Shown here in pieces: positions 41,595 to 49,884 of a stretch of 62,072 nt of DNA (positions within the stretch are counted from its first letter, which is position 1; every line of letters begins with the position of its first letter). The DNA is from Phenylobacterium sp. Its GTDB lineage: Bacteria > Pseudomonadota > Alphaproteobacteria > Caulobacterales > Caulobacteraceae. Made by a program: the position numbers and the translations under genes. The stretch is taken from NCBI RefSeq assembly GCF_016124325.1, contig NZ_WGNY01000034.1, forward strand, positions 1 through 62,072. Reading direction: 5' to 3'. Below the pieces are notes generated by a model. It made no database searches. It was not told the DNA's origin and was given only the letters and a program-made list of their open reading frames with translations.

Positions 41595-42482
41595 ATGTCC
41601 GAAACGCCCCCCCCGAACCAGCCCGCCGGCTACGTCCCCCCCAAGGTCTGGACCTGGAACAAGGACAACGGCGGCCGCTTCGCCAACATCAACCGCCCGA
41701 TCGCCGGTCCCACCCACGACAAGGAGCTGCCGGTAGGCGAGCATCCCTTCCAGCTCTATTCGCTGGGCACCCCCAACGGGGTGAAGGTGACCATCATGTT
41801 CGAGGAGCTGCTCGAGAAGGGTCACAAGGGCGCGGAATACGACGCCTGGCTCATCAACATCGGCCAGGGCGACCAGTTCGGCTCCGGCTTCGTCGACGTG
41901 AACCCCAACTCCAAGATCCCGGCGCTCATGGACCGTTCCGGGCCCAAGCCGTTCCGCATCTTCGAGTCGGGGGCGATGCTGATCCACCTGGCCGAGAAGT
42001 TCGGCGAGTTCCTGCCCAAGGAGCCGGCCAAGCGCGCCGAGACCCTGTCGTGGCTGATGTGGCAGATGGGCTCCGCGCCGTTCCTGGGCGGCGGCTTCGG
42101 CCACTTCTACGCCTACGCGCCGTTCAAGATCGAATACGCCATCGACCGCTACGCCATGGAGGTGAAGCGCCAGCTCGACGTGCTGGACCGCCGCCTGGCC
42201 GAGAGCGAGTACCTGGCGGGCGACGAGTACACGGTCGCCGACATGGCGGTCTGGCCCTGGTACGGCCTGCTGGCCAAGGGCGGCGCCTACGAGGCCGGCG
42301 AGTTCCTCGACGTGGCCAGCTACAAGAACCTCCAGCGCTGGACGAACCAGGTGGGCCAGCGCACGGCCGTGAAGCGCGGGCGCATCGTCAACCGCGCCGG
42401 CGACGGCCTGATCCCCGAGCGTCACAGCGCCGCCGACATCGACGCGGCGCTGGCGGCCAAGACCAAGGAACCGGCCGAGTAG
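41595..42482 (+). CDS. yghU: YghU-type glutathione-dependent disulfide-bond oxidoreductase
   Basis: A 295-residue GST-family protein of the Nu class. The opening VPPKVWTWNKDNGGRFANIN, RPIAGPTHDKELPVGEHPFQ and LYSLGTPNGVKVTIMFEELL are diagnostic of YghU/YfcG. VNPNSKIPAL and RIFESGAMLIHLAEKFG bind glutathione. These enzymes reduce disulfides using two bound glutathiones. ATG 41595 follows AGGGAGAG; upstream frame is antisense to nudC. Expressed divergently from nudC. Confidence 0.93.
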   Translation: MSETPPPNQPAGYVPPKVWTWNKDNGGRFANINRPIAGPTHDKELPVGEHPFQLYSLGTPNGVKVTIMFEELLEKGHKGAEYDAWLINIGQGDQFGSGFVDVNPNSKIPALMDRSGPKPFRIFESGAMLIHLAEKFGEFLPKEPAKRAETLSWLMWQMGSAPFLGGGFGHFYAYAPFKIEYAIDRYAMEVKRQLDVLDRRLAESEYLAGDEYTVADMAVWPWYGLLAKGGAYEAGEFLDVASYKNLQRWTNQVGQRTAVKRGRIVNRAGDGLIPERHSAADIDAALAAKTKEPAE

Positions 42483-42502
42483 CGGCCGACCCCCCGGCGT
42501 AA

Positions 42503-42521
42503 GGCCCGCCGCGGGCGGGCC
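42503..42521. terminator. Strong hairpin after yghU (no T-tract)
   Basis: GGCCCGCC-GCG-GGCGGGCC is a perfect 8-bp GC stem 20 bp after the yghU stop. Without a following T-run it is at best a weak intrinsic terminator; it may instead stabilise the mRNA 3' end. Confidence 0.35.
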
Positions 42522-42642
42522 GGACCGCCGACGCAACGCGCCGACTCCCCACGGCGCGGTTTCTGCCGCACAGTCCCCCCAACAACCGCCGCGACACGGA
42601 CGCGTCGGCCAGGGCTTCGGGCCCGGAGACAGGGGGGAAGGC

Positions 42643-43932
42643 ATGAAGACGAACACGCCCGTCGGCGCGAGGGCCGGCGGCTATGGCCTGTTGGCGCTGC
42701 TGACGCTCACCAACACCCTGAACTTCGTCGATCGCAACCTTCTCGGCAGCTTCGCCAACTTCCTGAAGCCCGAACTGCACCTCACCGACTTCCAGTTCGG
42801 CCTGCTGACCGGGCTGGTGTTTCTGGTCTTCTACTCGGTCGCCGGACTGTTCATGGGGATCCTGGCCGACCTGACGCACCGGCCCCGGCTGATCGCCGTC
42901 GCCATCGGGCTCTGGAGCCTGCTGACGGCGGCCTCGGGCGCGGCGCGCGGCTTCGTCAGCCTGGCGCTCCCGCGGGCGATGATCGGCGTGGGCGAGTCGG
43001 CCCTGACCCCCTCGGCGATGTCGCTGCTGGCCGATTCCGTGGACCGCGCCCGCATGGGGCTGGCGGCGGGGATCTACTACATGGGCGTGCCGCTCGGCAC
43101 GGGCGCCGGCCTCTTGGTGGCGGGCTATCTCGGCCCGGCGATCGGCTGGCGCAACTGCTTCTACGTCCTGGGCGCCATCGGCCTGGCGGTAGCCTCGATC
43201 TACCTCTTCGTGCCCGAACCGCGGCCGGCGCGCCCGCCCACCCGGGTCAAGGGGCCGGGCCTGGGCGAACAGGTTCGGCTGCTGGTGGACGCGCTGCGGC
43301 GTTCGCCCGCGCTTGCGGCCACCATGATCGGCGGCACCGCCCTGCACTTCGCCGTCGGCGCGGCCCAGTTCGACCAGCTCTGGTTCGTGACCGAGCGGGG
43401 CTTCGAGCGTGGCGAGATCGCGCGGCTGTCGGGCTATGTGACCGTCGTGGCGGGGGTGTCCGGCAATCTCTTCGGCGGCTTCATCGGCGACTGGTGGCAC
43501 CGCCACCGCAAGTCGGGCCGGCCGATGGTGCTGGCGGCGATGATGCTGGTCGTCCTGCCGCTCGCGGTCGGCTACCGGCTGATGCCGCCCGGCTCGCCGC
43601 TGTTCGTCGCCGGCATGGGGCTGGGCGTCTTCCAGCTCGCCGCCTTCTACGGGCCGACGTTCTCGACGGTGCAGGAACTGGCGCCGCCCGGCGCGCGGGC
43701 GACGGTGACGGCCTTCTATCTGCTGTGCCTCAACGTGATCGGCCTGGGGATCAGCATCACCGGCGCCGGCTGGGCCATCGACCACTTCCGCGCGGCCGGG
43801 GCGGACCAGTCCTATACCTATTCGGCGCTGATCTTCATCGGCGCCTCGGCGCTGGCTATCCCCAGCTTCTTCGCGGCCGGCGCCTGGGCCAAGCGCGACC
43901 GCGAGCGCATCGACGTGGCGGCCTCAGCGTGA
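42643..43932 (+). CDS. MFS transporter, spinster-like
   Basis: A 429-residue protein with twelve predicted helices. LTLTNTLNFVDRNLLGSFAN in helix 1 (N-x-x-D-R-x-x-L) and GESALTPSAMSLLADSV in helices 4-5 are signatures of Spinster/hexuronate-type MFS carriers; GLFMGILADLTHRPRL is the loop 2-3 motif. Substrates range from sugar acids to sphingolipids and aromatic compounds and cannot be assigned. GGGGGGAAGGC precedes the ATG. Its last 9 bp overlap the convergent SDR gene. Confidence 0.9.
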   Translation: MKTNTPVGARAGGYGLLALLTLTNTLNFVDRNLLGSFANFLKPELHLTDFQFGLLTGLVFLVFYSVAGLFMGILADLTHRPRLIAVAIGLWSLLTAASGAARGFVSLALPRAMIGVGESALTPSAMSLLADSVDRARMGLAAGIYYMGVPLGTGAGLLVAGYLGPAIGWRNCFYVLGAIGLAVASIYLFVPEPRPARPPTRVKGPGLGEQVRLLVDALRRSPALAATMIGGTALHFAVGAAQFDQLWFVTERGFERGEIARLSGYVTVVAGVSGNLFGGFIGDWWHRHRKSGRPMVLAAMMLVVLPLAVGYRLMPPGSPLFVAGMGLGVFQLAAFYGPTFSTVQELAPPGARATVTAFYLLCLNVIGLGISITGAGWAIDHFRAAGADQSYTYSALIFIGASALAIPSFFAAGAWAKRDRERIDVAASA

Positions 43933-44697
43933 GCCCTGGCCGTCGTCGATCTTGATGCAGGTCCCGGTCACGGCCTCCGAGGCCGGGCTGACCAGGTAGA
44001 GCAGGGTGGAGTCCATCTGCGCCGGATCGCCCAGGCGCTTGCGCGGGAAGCGCTGGGAGATGTCGCCCATGCGTTCCAGCATGCCGTCCATCATCTCCGA
44101 GGCGAAGGCGCCGGGGGCGATCGCGTTGACGTTGATGTTGTTGCGCGCCCACTCGACCGCCAGGGTCTCGGTCATGCGCACGACGGCGGCCTTGGTGATG
44201 GAGTAGAGCGCCGCGCCGTTGCCGCCGTAGCTGAAGGCCGCGATCGAGGCGATGTTGACGATGCGGCCGGGCTTTTCGGCCGCCATCAGCCGCCGGGCGA
44301 CCTCGCACGAGAGGATGTAGGGCGCGCGCAGGTTCACCCCGATCACCCGGTCGATCAGGTCGAGCGGCATCTTGTGGGCCCGTTGGGCGTCGGGGATGCC
44401 GGCGTTGTTGACCAGGATGGTCACCGGGCCGAAGGCGGCCTCCGCCTGGGCGACCGCCCCGACGAGCTGGTCGGCGTCGGTGACGTCGAGAGCCACGGGC
44501 AGAGCCTCGCCGCCGGCGTCGCGGATGTCCTTGGCCAGGGCCTCGAGGCGGTCGACCCGCCGCGCGGCGATCGCGACCTTGGCGCCGCTGGCGGCCAGCA
44601 CCCGGGCGAACCGCAGGCCCAGGCCCGACGACGCCCCGGTGACGAGGGCGACCTGTCCGGTCAGATCTGTCGAGGCGTTGGGAAGCGGAAAGGCCAC
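43924..44697 (-). CDS. SDR family oxidoreductase (3-oxoacyl-ACP-reductase-like)
   Basis: A 257-residue classical short-chain dehydrogenase. Cofactor motif VTGASSGLGLRFARVLA near residue 18, VALDVTDADQ, NNAGIP near 98, catalytic Ser in IVNIASIAAFSY, and the YSITK active site near 168. AARR after the second strand suggests NADPH preference. The substrate is unknown. Start is GTG at 44697 (MAFPLPN); the frame is open further upstream but without a good start. Confidence 0.9.
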   Translation of the reverse strand: MAFPLPNASTDLTGQVALVTGASSGLGLRFARVLAASGAKVAIAARRVDRLEALAKDIRDAGGEALPVALDVTDADQLVGAVAQAEAAFGPVTILVNNAGIPDAQRAHKMPLDLIDRVIGVNLRAPYILSCEVARRLMAAEKPGRIVNIASIAAFSYGGNGAALYSITKAAVVRMTETLAVEWARNNINVNAIAPGAFASEMMDGMLERMGDISQRFPRKRLGDPAQMDSTLLYLVSPASEAVTGTCIKIDDGQGSR

Positions 44698-44768
44698 GGG
44701 CGGCTCCTCAGGATGGCTTTTCGCCGACCAAAGGCCGTTTCCGTGGGGGGAGGGAAGGGTCGACCCGC

Positions 44769-45395
44769 TCAGCGCGGGGACTTGCGGCCGTGGCAGGCCT
44801 TGAAGCGTCGCCCGCTGCCGCAGACGCACGGATCGTTCGGCTGTGCGTATTTCATCGCCAGGCGCGACTGGGCGTAGCCCTGCGCCAGCTCCGCCGATTG
44901 GAGCCGGCCGAACTCGGCCATGTCGTCGGCGGCGTCGGCGCCGGGGTTGGAGCGCCAGATCCGCGTCCGCGCCTCCATGCCGGCGAACATCTCCGCCACG
45001 AGCGGATCGCCCGAGAGCGCCAGGCGGATGTTGTCGCGCCGCCCGCGGGGGTCGGCGAGATCGTAGGTCGCCGTGTCGTCGGGCAGGAAGAGACGGCGGC
45101 GGACGCCCGGGCCGGCCGGGGTGATGTCGCGCCACGCCGCGCCGGACGCCGGGGCGAACACCGCGTGGTGCTCGGCCTCCACGAAGACCCGCGGCCAGAT
45201 CCAGATCGCCCAGCCGGTTTGCGCGCGGCCGCCTTCGCGGCCGACCTTGCGCTCGACGTTGCTGAAGCATCCGAGGGGCTCGCAATCGGCCTCGGGCGTC
45301 ACTCTCAGGTAGAACGGCCGGACGTCCGGCCGGATCTGCCCGCAGAGCGCCAGCACAGCCGGCCCTACCGATGTCGGAGTGTGGGTGAGCGCCAC
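44769..45395 (-). CDS. SEC-C motif protein
   Basis: A 208-residue protein whose last 25 residues are a SEC-C zinc motif, DPCVCGSGRRFKACHGRK (C-x-C-x8-C-H), as found at the tail of SecA and in many small accessory proteins. The first 170 residues form an unrecognised domain with ERKVGREGG, WAIWIWPRVFVEAEHHAVFA and a Trp-rich core. The motif binds zinc and often ribosomes or SecB. Function unknown. Confidence 0.82.
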   Translation of the reverse strand: MALTHTPTSVGPAVLALCGQIRPDVRPFYLRVTPEADCEPLGCFSNVERKVGREGGRAQTGWAIWIWPRVFVEAEHHAVFAPASGAAWRDITPAGPGVRRRLFLPDDTATYDLADPRGRRDNIRLALSGDPLVAEMFAGMEARTRIWRSNPGADAADDMAEFGRLQSAELAQGYAQSRLAMKYAQPNDPCVCGSGRRFKACHGRKSPR

Positions 45396-45412
45396 GCGCG
45401 GCGGCTGCGAGG

Positions 45413-45691
45413 CTATACGCGAAGCTCGACGAAGACCCGATCGCTGCCGGCGGTGTGGCCGAGCATCACGAGGCGGAGTTCCTTGCCGAGGTCCAGCACC
45501 AGCACGCCCTCGCCGGCGCGGAATGCGCGCGCGACGACGTCGGGATCGGATTGCAGCGAGCCGCGCAGGGTGCCGACGCCCCGCTTGAGGCGCGCCATGT
45601 CGCCTTCGATGCGGTAGCTGACGGGGCCGCTGTGGCCCAGGATGCGGAGTTCGCCCTGCCCCTCGATGACGGGCTTTGGCTTGGGATTCAC
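45413..45691 (-). CDS. Conserved small hypothetical protein
   Basis: A 92-residue soluble protein, probably all-beta: ELRILGHSGPVSYRIEGDMA, then RGSLQSDPDVVARAFRAGE and VLVLDLGKELRLVMLGHTAG. No signal peptide or Cys. No family recognised. It starts 19 bp before the SEC-C gene's downstream position on the same strand, and a second small gene (45710-45922) precedes it, so the three may be co-transcribed. Confidence 0.65.
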   Translation of the reverse strand: MNPKPKPVIEGQGELRILGHSGPVSYRIEGDMARLKRGVGTLRGSLQSDPDVVARAFRAGEGVLVLDLGKELRLVMLGHTAGSDRVFVELRV

Positions 45692-45709
45692 TCTGGCGAT
45701 CCCCTTGGC

Positions 45710-45922
45710 CTAATAGATCGTGGCCGAGACGCCGAGGAGCCGACGATTGATCTGCTCCGCCAGCTCGCGCGCCTCGTCGACGGTCACGCCGGGCTGCAGA
45801 TCGAGCGTGAAGAGCGAGCTCGTGAACGCTGGATGGTCCCCGTTCGAGGGCTCGAAGACCAGGAATGGAGCGCCGTGCCGCCCGGTCTGGACCGAGCAGC
45901 GATGAGGTTGGTCAGTATGCAT
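45710..45922 (-). CDS. Small hypothetical protein
   Basis: A 70-residue protein: APFLVFEPSNGDHPAFTSSL, then FTLDLQPGVTVDEARELAEQ and INRRLLGVSATIY. The second half looks like one beta-strand followed by an amphipathic helix. No family recognised. It lies just upstream of, and on the same strand as, the 92-residue gene. Confidence 0.55.
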   Translation of the reverse strand: MHTDQPHRCSVQTGRHGAPFLVFEPSNGDHPAFTSSLFTLDLQPGVTVDEARELAEQINRRLLGVSATIY

Positions 45923-46028
45923 GGTGTCGTCGCGCTCCGGGCGGTGTGGTGGAGAGGATGGTCGAAAGCCGTTCCGAGGAGGTCCGGTCGGTCCTCCTCT
46001 CCGCCACGGAATCCGGGGCGCGGACGGC

Positions 46029-46238
46029 TCAGGCCGCCTGCAGCTGGCCGACCGCCATCTTGCCGCTGCGCTTGTCGCGCTCCACGTCGAAGCTGACCTT
46101 CTGGCCCTCGGCCAGGGAGCCCAGGCCCGCGCGTTCGACCGCGGAGATGTGCACGAAGACGTCAGCGCCGCCCTCGTCGGGCTGGATGAAGCCGAAGCCT
46201 TTTTGGCTGTTGAACCACTTCACGGTGCCGGTTTGCAT
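46029..46238 (-). CDS. Cold-shock protein (CspA family)
   Basis: A 69-residue single cold-shock domain. It begins MQTGTVKWFNSQKGFGFIQP with RNP1 (KGFGFI), then DVFVHISAVERAG with RNP2 (VFVHI), and ends FDVERDKRSGKMAVGQLQAA. Binds single-stranded RNA/DNA and acts as an RNA chaperone. The upstream region (46239-46420) is strikingly AT-rich and predicts a leader of about 140 nt, as expected for a cold-regulated csp mRNA. Confidence 0.95.
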   Translation of the reverse strand: MQTGTVKWFNSQKGFGFIQPDEGGADVFVHISAVERAGLGSLAEGQKVSFDVERDKRSGKMAVGQLQAA

Positions 46239-46386
46239 GATTGTCGTCCCTTTCCGGACATGAGGTCTCGCGCCCAGAATGGACGTTCAGATCAAATTTT
46301 CGAAGAGGACCGATCTTGAATTTCGCGACCAAATTTGAATTCGGCCAGCGGTATTCTCGCGAACCAGTGCGATATTTGACTTTAGA

Positions 46387-46414
46387 ACAATACAGAAATT
46401 CCATCTCAAATCAA
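46387..46414 (-). promoter_or_regulatory. Putative promoter of the cold-shock gene
   Basis: On the minus strand TTGATT, a 16-bp spacer and TATTGT resemble -35/-10 hexamers in an AT-rich patch. Initiation near 46380 would give a leader of about 141 nt before the cold-shock ORF. Confidence 0.45.
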
Positions 46415-46429
46415 GTGTTTTTTTGAATT

Positions 46430-46669
46430 ATGCTGAACCTGCCTCGCGATGTTATGAGGTCGCGCATGCGCATGATTCCAGATCGGACCGTACTGACCAT
46501 TTCGCGACAGGAGGGCGTCTGGCGCGTGGAGCACGACGGAGAGACGTTCGGTCATTCGCCGGACAAGGAGATCGCCCGCGCCGCCGCCGTGCGCCGCGCC
46601 CGCGAAATGCAGGATCGGGGGCGGGCCTGCGAGTTGCGCGTCACCGGCGAGCACGCGTTCGGAGGCTGA
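46430..46669 (+). CDS. Small DUF2188-like hypothetical protein
   Basis: Up to 79 residues. VLTISRQEGVWRVEHDGETF and EIARAAAVRRAREMQDRGRA, then ELRV, give a beta-beta-alpha-beta pattern like DUF2188 proteins. The true start may be a later ATG (46454 or 46466), because the first codons overlap the AT-rich control region shared with the divergent cold-shock gene. Followed after 5 bp by another small gene. Function unknown. Confidence 0.6.
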   Translation: MLNLPRDVMRSRMRMIPDRTVLTISRQEGVWRVEHDGETFGHSPDKEIARAAAVRRAREMQDRGRACELRVTGEHAFGG

Positions 46670-46674
46670 CGGCG

Positions 46675-46920
46675 ATGGCGAAGTCAGCCGGATCTCCCGA
46701 CAGTCGGTTCCGCGGCCAGATCGAGGCCGCCCTGGCCGATGGGGCCACGCTCGACGCCATGGTCCTGCGCCTGACCCTGCGCGACGCCAACCTGATGGCG
46801 CGCGACCCGGTGACCCCGGTGGCCGACATCAGCTACGCGGGCGGTGAAATGCGGTTCCTGGGCGTCCGCGTCGAAAAGGGCGGCGTCGACGTCAGCCGCC
46901 TGGACCTCGGCGAGGGCTGA
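46675..46920 (+). CDS. Small hypothetical protein
   Basis: An 81-residue protein with FRGQIEAALADGATLDAMVL, DANLMARDPVTPVADISYAG and EMRFLGVRVEKGGVDVSRLD. No recognised family, signal peptide or catalytic motif. It follows the DUF2188-like gene by 5 bp, so they probably share a transcript; GGAGG lies just before the upstream stop codon. Confidence 0.6.
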   Translation: MAKSAGSPDSRFRGQIEAALADGATLDAMVLRLTLRDANLMARDPVTPVADISYAGGEMRFLGVRVEKGGVDVSRLDLGEG

Positions 46921-47041
46921 ACTCCGAACCTGCGGGCTGGCCGGACGAGCCGCCGTCGCAGCAATCTCCCCTCACCAGAGGACGGAATCGGCGGGGACCA
47001 TCCTGTAGGGTCGCGTCCGGGGCGTCGGAGATTGAGTGCGC

Positions 47042-47914
47042 ATGGAGACCGGGTTCGCGGCGAAGCTTGATTTCGTCCTGAAGGCCCTTTCGATCAGCCG
47101 GGGAAGCCTCGCCGCGGAACTGGGCGTGGACAAGTCGGCGGTCGCCCGGTGGGTGGGCGGCACGGTCGTCCCCTCGGGCTACAACATGGCGCGGCTGACC
47201 AGCTTCGTGGCCGCGCGCGCGCCGGGCTTCACCGGGCTGGACTGGGAGCTCGATCTGGATGGCCTCGCGGCGGCGGTCGGCGCCGCCCGGCGCGGCGCGG
47301 CCCCCCACCTGAGGATTCCGCTTCTGGCCGAGAGCCTGGCGACGACGCGGCTGCGTGGCGCGGCCTACGAGGGGTTCTACCGGACGACTCGGCCCTATGT
47401 GCAGAGGCCGGGCCTCTTCATCCACGATCAGGTGATGATCCGGGCCGAGCCCGACGATTTCCTCAGCCTGCGGATGTACGCCGCCGGCGTGCTTGTCGAG
47501 GGCCAAGTCATGCTGTTGCAGAACCAGCTCTTCTTCGCAGGGGCCGAGATGACGAGCGCGAGTTTCGCCTTCGCGATCTTCAACGGCGTTTCGACCCTGA
47601 AGGCCGGTGTGATCGACGGGCTGATCATGTTCTGCGCCCTCGATACGGCCCGCACGCCCGCGGCGACTCCGGCCGTGATGCGGAGGGTCGACGACCTCAG
47701 CGGCGACGGGGCGGCCGACGAGGCCCGGTTCGCCGCGCTTTGCGAGCAGAGCGGAATCGCCACCGACGAGTCGGCTCTCGAGGCCATCCGCCAGCACCTG
47801 GCGCGGGACTTCGGCCCCGCCCAGCTGGCCGTCGGCGGCGAATGGGTGCTCAGCCTGCCGCTGGTGCGTTCGCTGGCGCGGGGCATGACCGCGCCGCAGA
47901 ACGCCCCGATCTAG
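47042..47914 (+). CDS. Helix-turn-helix (XRE-like) regulator with unknown C-terminal domain
   Basis: A 290-residue protein. Residues 5-60 form a helix-turn-helix: FVLKALSISRGSLAAELGVD then KSAVARWVGGTVVPSGYNMA. The rest (75-290) resembles a sensor-like domain: RLRGAAYEGFYRTTRPYVQR, IHDQVMIRAEPDDFLSLRMY and an alpha/beta core with LLQNQLFFAGAEMTSASFAF. The family of this domain is not recognised. A GTG two codons upstream (47036) is an alternative start. No obvious target; it converges with the PEPxxWA gene. Confidence 0.75.
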   Translation: METGFAAKLDFVLKALSISRGSLAAELGVDKSAVARWVGGTVVPSGYNMARLTSFVAARAPGFTGLDWELDLDGLAAAVGAARRGAAPHLRIPLLAESLATTRLRGAAYEGFYRTTRPYVQRPGLFIHDQVMIRAEPDDFLSLRMYAAGVLVEGQVMLLQNQLFFAGAEMTSASFAFAIFNGVSTLKAGVIDGLIMFCALDTARTPAATPAVMRRVDDLSGDGAADEARFAALCEQSGIATDESALEAIRQHLARDFGPAQLAVGGEWVLSLPLVRSLARGMTAPQNAPI

Positions 47915-47946
47915 GCGAGGGCCGGATCGAACGGCGCGCGGGCGCG

Positions 47947-48729
47947 TCAGGCCGCGATCCGGCGTCGAGCCCGCAGGCTCGTCCCCATGACGCCGAAGCC
48001 GGCGATCATCAGGGCCCAGCTCGCCGGTTCGGGAACGCCGCCCATGGTGACCGAGTCCGCGATCATCGAGACCTCCGCGCTGTGGGTCACCGTGCGCGTG
48101 AAGGGTGGTTGGTCGATCGCGTCACCGTCGACGTTATAGTCGTCCACATACTCGTAGATGCTGGCGAAGACCGACAGGTTCACCGGCGGGTTCGTCAAGT
48201 CGTATCCGGTGTGCGCGAGGCCGGTCAGCGTGCCGTCTTGGGCATAGGCGCCGGCGTTGAGGAAGCGTCCCGAATAGTAGTTCATGCCGCCGGCGAAGGT
48301 GCTGGCCTGGTTCGACACGGCCTGCTGGAACATGGCGGTCTGGCAGTCGAGCGTGCAGCCCGGCTCCAGGCTGTAGTCGGTGCGGGCATCGGCGCCGTAG
48401 TCGCCCGGAAGGCCGCCGCCGATCGCGAACGTGTGGCCGTTGAGCTGCAGCACGCCCGTGACCGGATTGGCTGCGTTGTAGCCGTAGAGGTAGTCGTACC
48501 AGACGTCGCTCGCGTGCTGGAGGCCCGCCGTGCCGAGGTCGACGGTGAACGTCGCGGTGAACGCCTGGCCGACCAGGGTGTTCGAGCCGATCGCGCCGAA
48601 TTCGCCCGTGTTGTCGAGGCTTTCCGAGACGTGGCCCTTGTAGGTGAAAGTCAGCACGGACGCCTGCGCCGCGGCGGGCGCGACCAACAGCGCCGCCGCG
48701 GCGGCCGCAACAAGATATCCGAGACGCAT
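47947..48729 (-). CDS. PEPxxWA-CTERM sorting-domain exported protein
   Basis: A 260-residue protein. Signal peptide residues 1-23 (ending AAAQA). The body begins with a strand-rich segment (VLTFTYKGHVSESLD, QAFTATFTVDLGTAG), a common opening in PEP-CTERM proteins, with one Cys pair (PGCTLDCQ) that may be a disulfide. The C-terminus is VPEPASWALMIAGFGVMG followed by a basic cluster RARRRIAA. Predicted to be exported and processed at the PEP motif. The role of the body is unknown. Confidence 0.85.
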   Translation of the reverse strand: MRLGYLVAAAAAALLVAPAAAQASVLTFTYKGHVSESLDNTGEFGAIGSNTLVGQAFTATFTVDLGTAGLQHASDVWYDYLYGYNAANPVTGVLQLNGHTFAIGGGLPGDYGADARTDYSLEPGCTLDCQTAMFQQAVSNQASTFAGGMNYYSGRFLNAGAYAQDGTLTGLAHTGYDLTNPPVNLSVFASIYEYVDDYNVDGDAIDQPPFTRTVTHSAEVSMIADSVTMGGVPEPASWALMIAGFGVMGTSLRARRRIAA

Positions 48730-48995
48730 CTTCGTCCTTCCCCGTCAAAAGTCGACGCCCGGGAGTCTGCGGCGGGGGAGCGTCAGCGGTAGCCGCGCCG
48801 GCATGCGCCGGCATGCGACGCGGCGCACGAATTCGCGCGAGCCGGGAATCCGGACCGAATGCTCGCCCGGCCTGCCCGGTTCGGTTCCCGTCGCGGGCGT
48901 CGCCCGCCGCTTCGAGTTGGCGGGGGGGGGGATGGCGCGCGCCGACGCGCCGGGCTAGACGCGTCTCAAACGATCGTATGAAGCGGAGGCGGGCC

Positions 48996-49760
48996 ATGCA
49001 GCTCAAGGACAAGATCGTCGTGGTCACCGGCGCGGCGAGCGGCATCGGCCGGGCGCTGGCCCAGCGGTTCGCCAGGGAAGGCGCCAAGGCGGTGGTGTGC
49101 GCCGACCGCGACGAGGACGGCGCCAAGGCGACGGCGGCCGGCATCGGCGGCCTGGCCTTCAAGGTCGACGTCTCCCACGAGGACGAGATCAAGGCCCTCA
49201 TCGACACCGTCGAACGCGACGTGGGGCCGATCGACCTCTTCTGCTCCAACGCCGGCATCGGCATCGGCGGCGGCGCCGAGGCCCCCAACGAGGGCTGGCA
49301 GCGGATCTGGGACATCAACGTCATGTCGCACGTCTGGGCCGCACGCCATCTCGTGCCGCTGATGGCCGCCCGCGGCGGCGGCTACCTGATGAACACCGCC
49401 TCGGCGGCGGGCCTGCTCTCGCAGATCGGCTCGGCGCCCTATGCGGTGACCAAGCACGCCGCGGTCGGCCTGGCCGAATGGCTGGCGATCACCCACGGCG
49501 ACCAGGGCATCAAGGTCTCGGTGCTGTGCCCGCAGGCCGTGCGCACGGCGATGACCGCCGGCAACCCCGACGGCGTGGCCTCCATCGACGGCATGATGGA
49601 GCCGGAGGAGCTGGCCGACGCGGTGGTGAAGAGCCTGGAGAAGGAGGAGTTCCTGATCCTGCCCCACCCCGAGGTGCTGCAGTACATGCGCAACAAGACC
49701 GGCGACTACGACCGCTGGATCGGCGGCATGCGCAAGCTGAACCGCCGGTTCCAGGGATAG
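48996..49760 (+). CDS. SDR family oxidoreductase
   Basis: A 254-residue short-chain dehydrogenase: VVVTGAASGIGRALAQRFAR near residue 8, CADRDEDG (an Asp after strand 2 favours NAD+), DVSHEDE, CSNAGIGIGG near 87, active-site Ser in NTASAAGLLSQ and Tyr/Lys in YAVTKHA near 150. The C-terminal part with LPHPEVLQYMRNKTGDYDRW is typical of a subgroup often found near acyl-CoA metabolism genes. ATG follows CGGAGGCGGGCC. Substrate unknown. Confidence 0.92.
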   Translation: MQLKDKIVVVTGAASGIGRALAQRFAREGAKAVVCADRDEDGAKATAAGIGGLAFKVDVSHEDEIKALIDTVERDVGPIDLFCSNAGIGIGGGAEAPNEGWQRIWDINVMSHVWAARHLVPLMAARGGGYLMNTASAAGLLSQIGSAPYAVTKHAAVGLAEWLAITHGDQGIKVSVLCPQAVRTAMTAGNPDGVASIDGMMEPEELADAVVKSLEKEEFLILPHPEVLQYMRNKTGDYDRWIGGMRKLNRRFQG

Positions 49761-49884
49761 GCCCGGCTGCTCCGGGGCCTCATGCCCTGCGACTATGGCC
49801 GCCCAAACCCGGGGGCGGTCGTCGAAACTCCGGTTTGCCGTTACGACTGATCGTCATCCGAGTCAGCGTTTGGGAGGCGACGGC

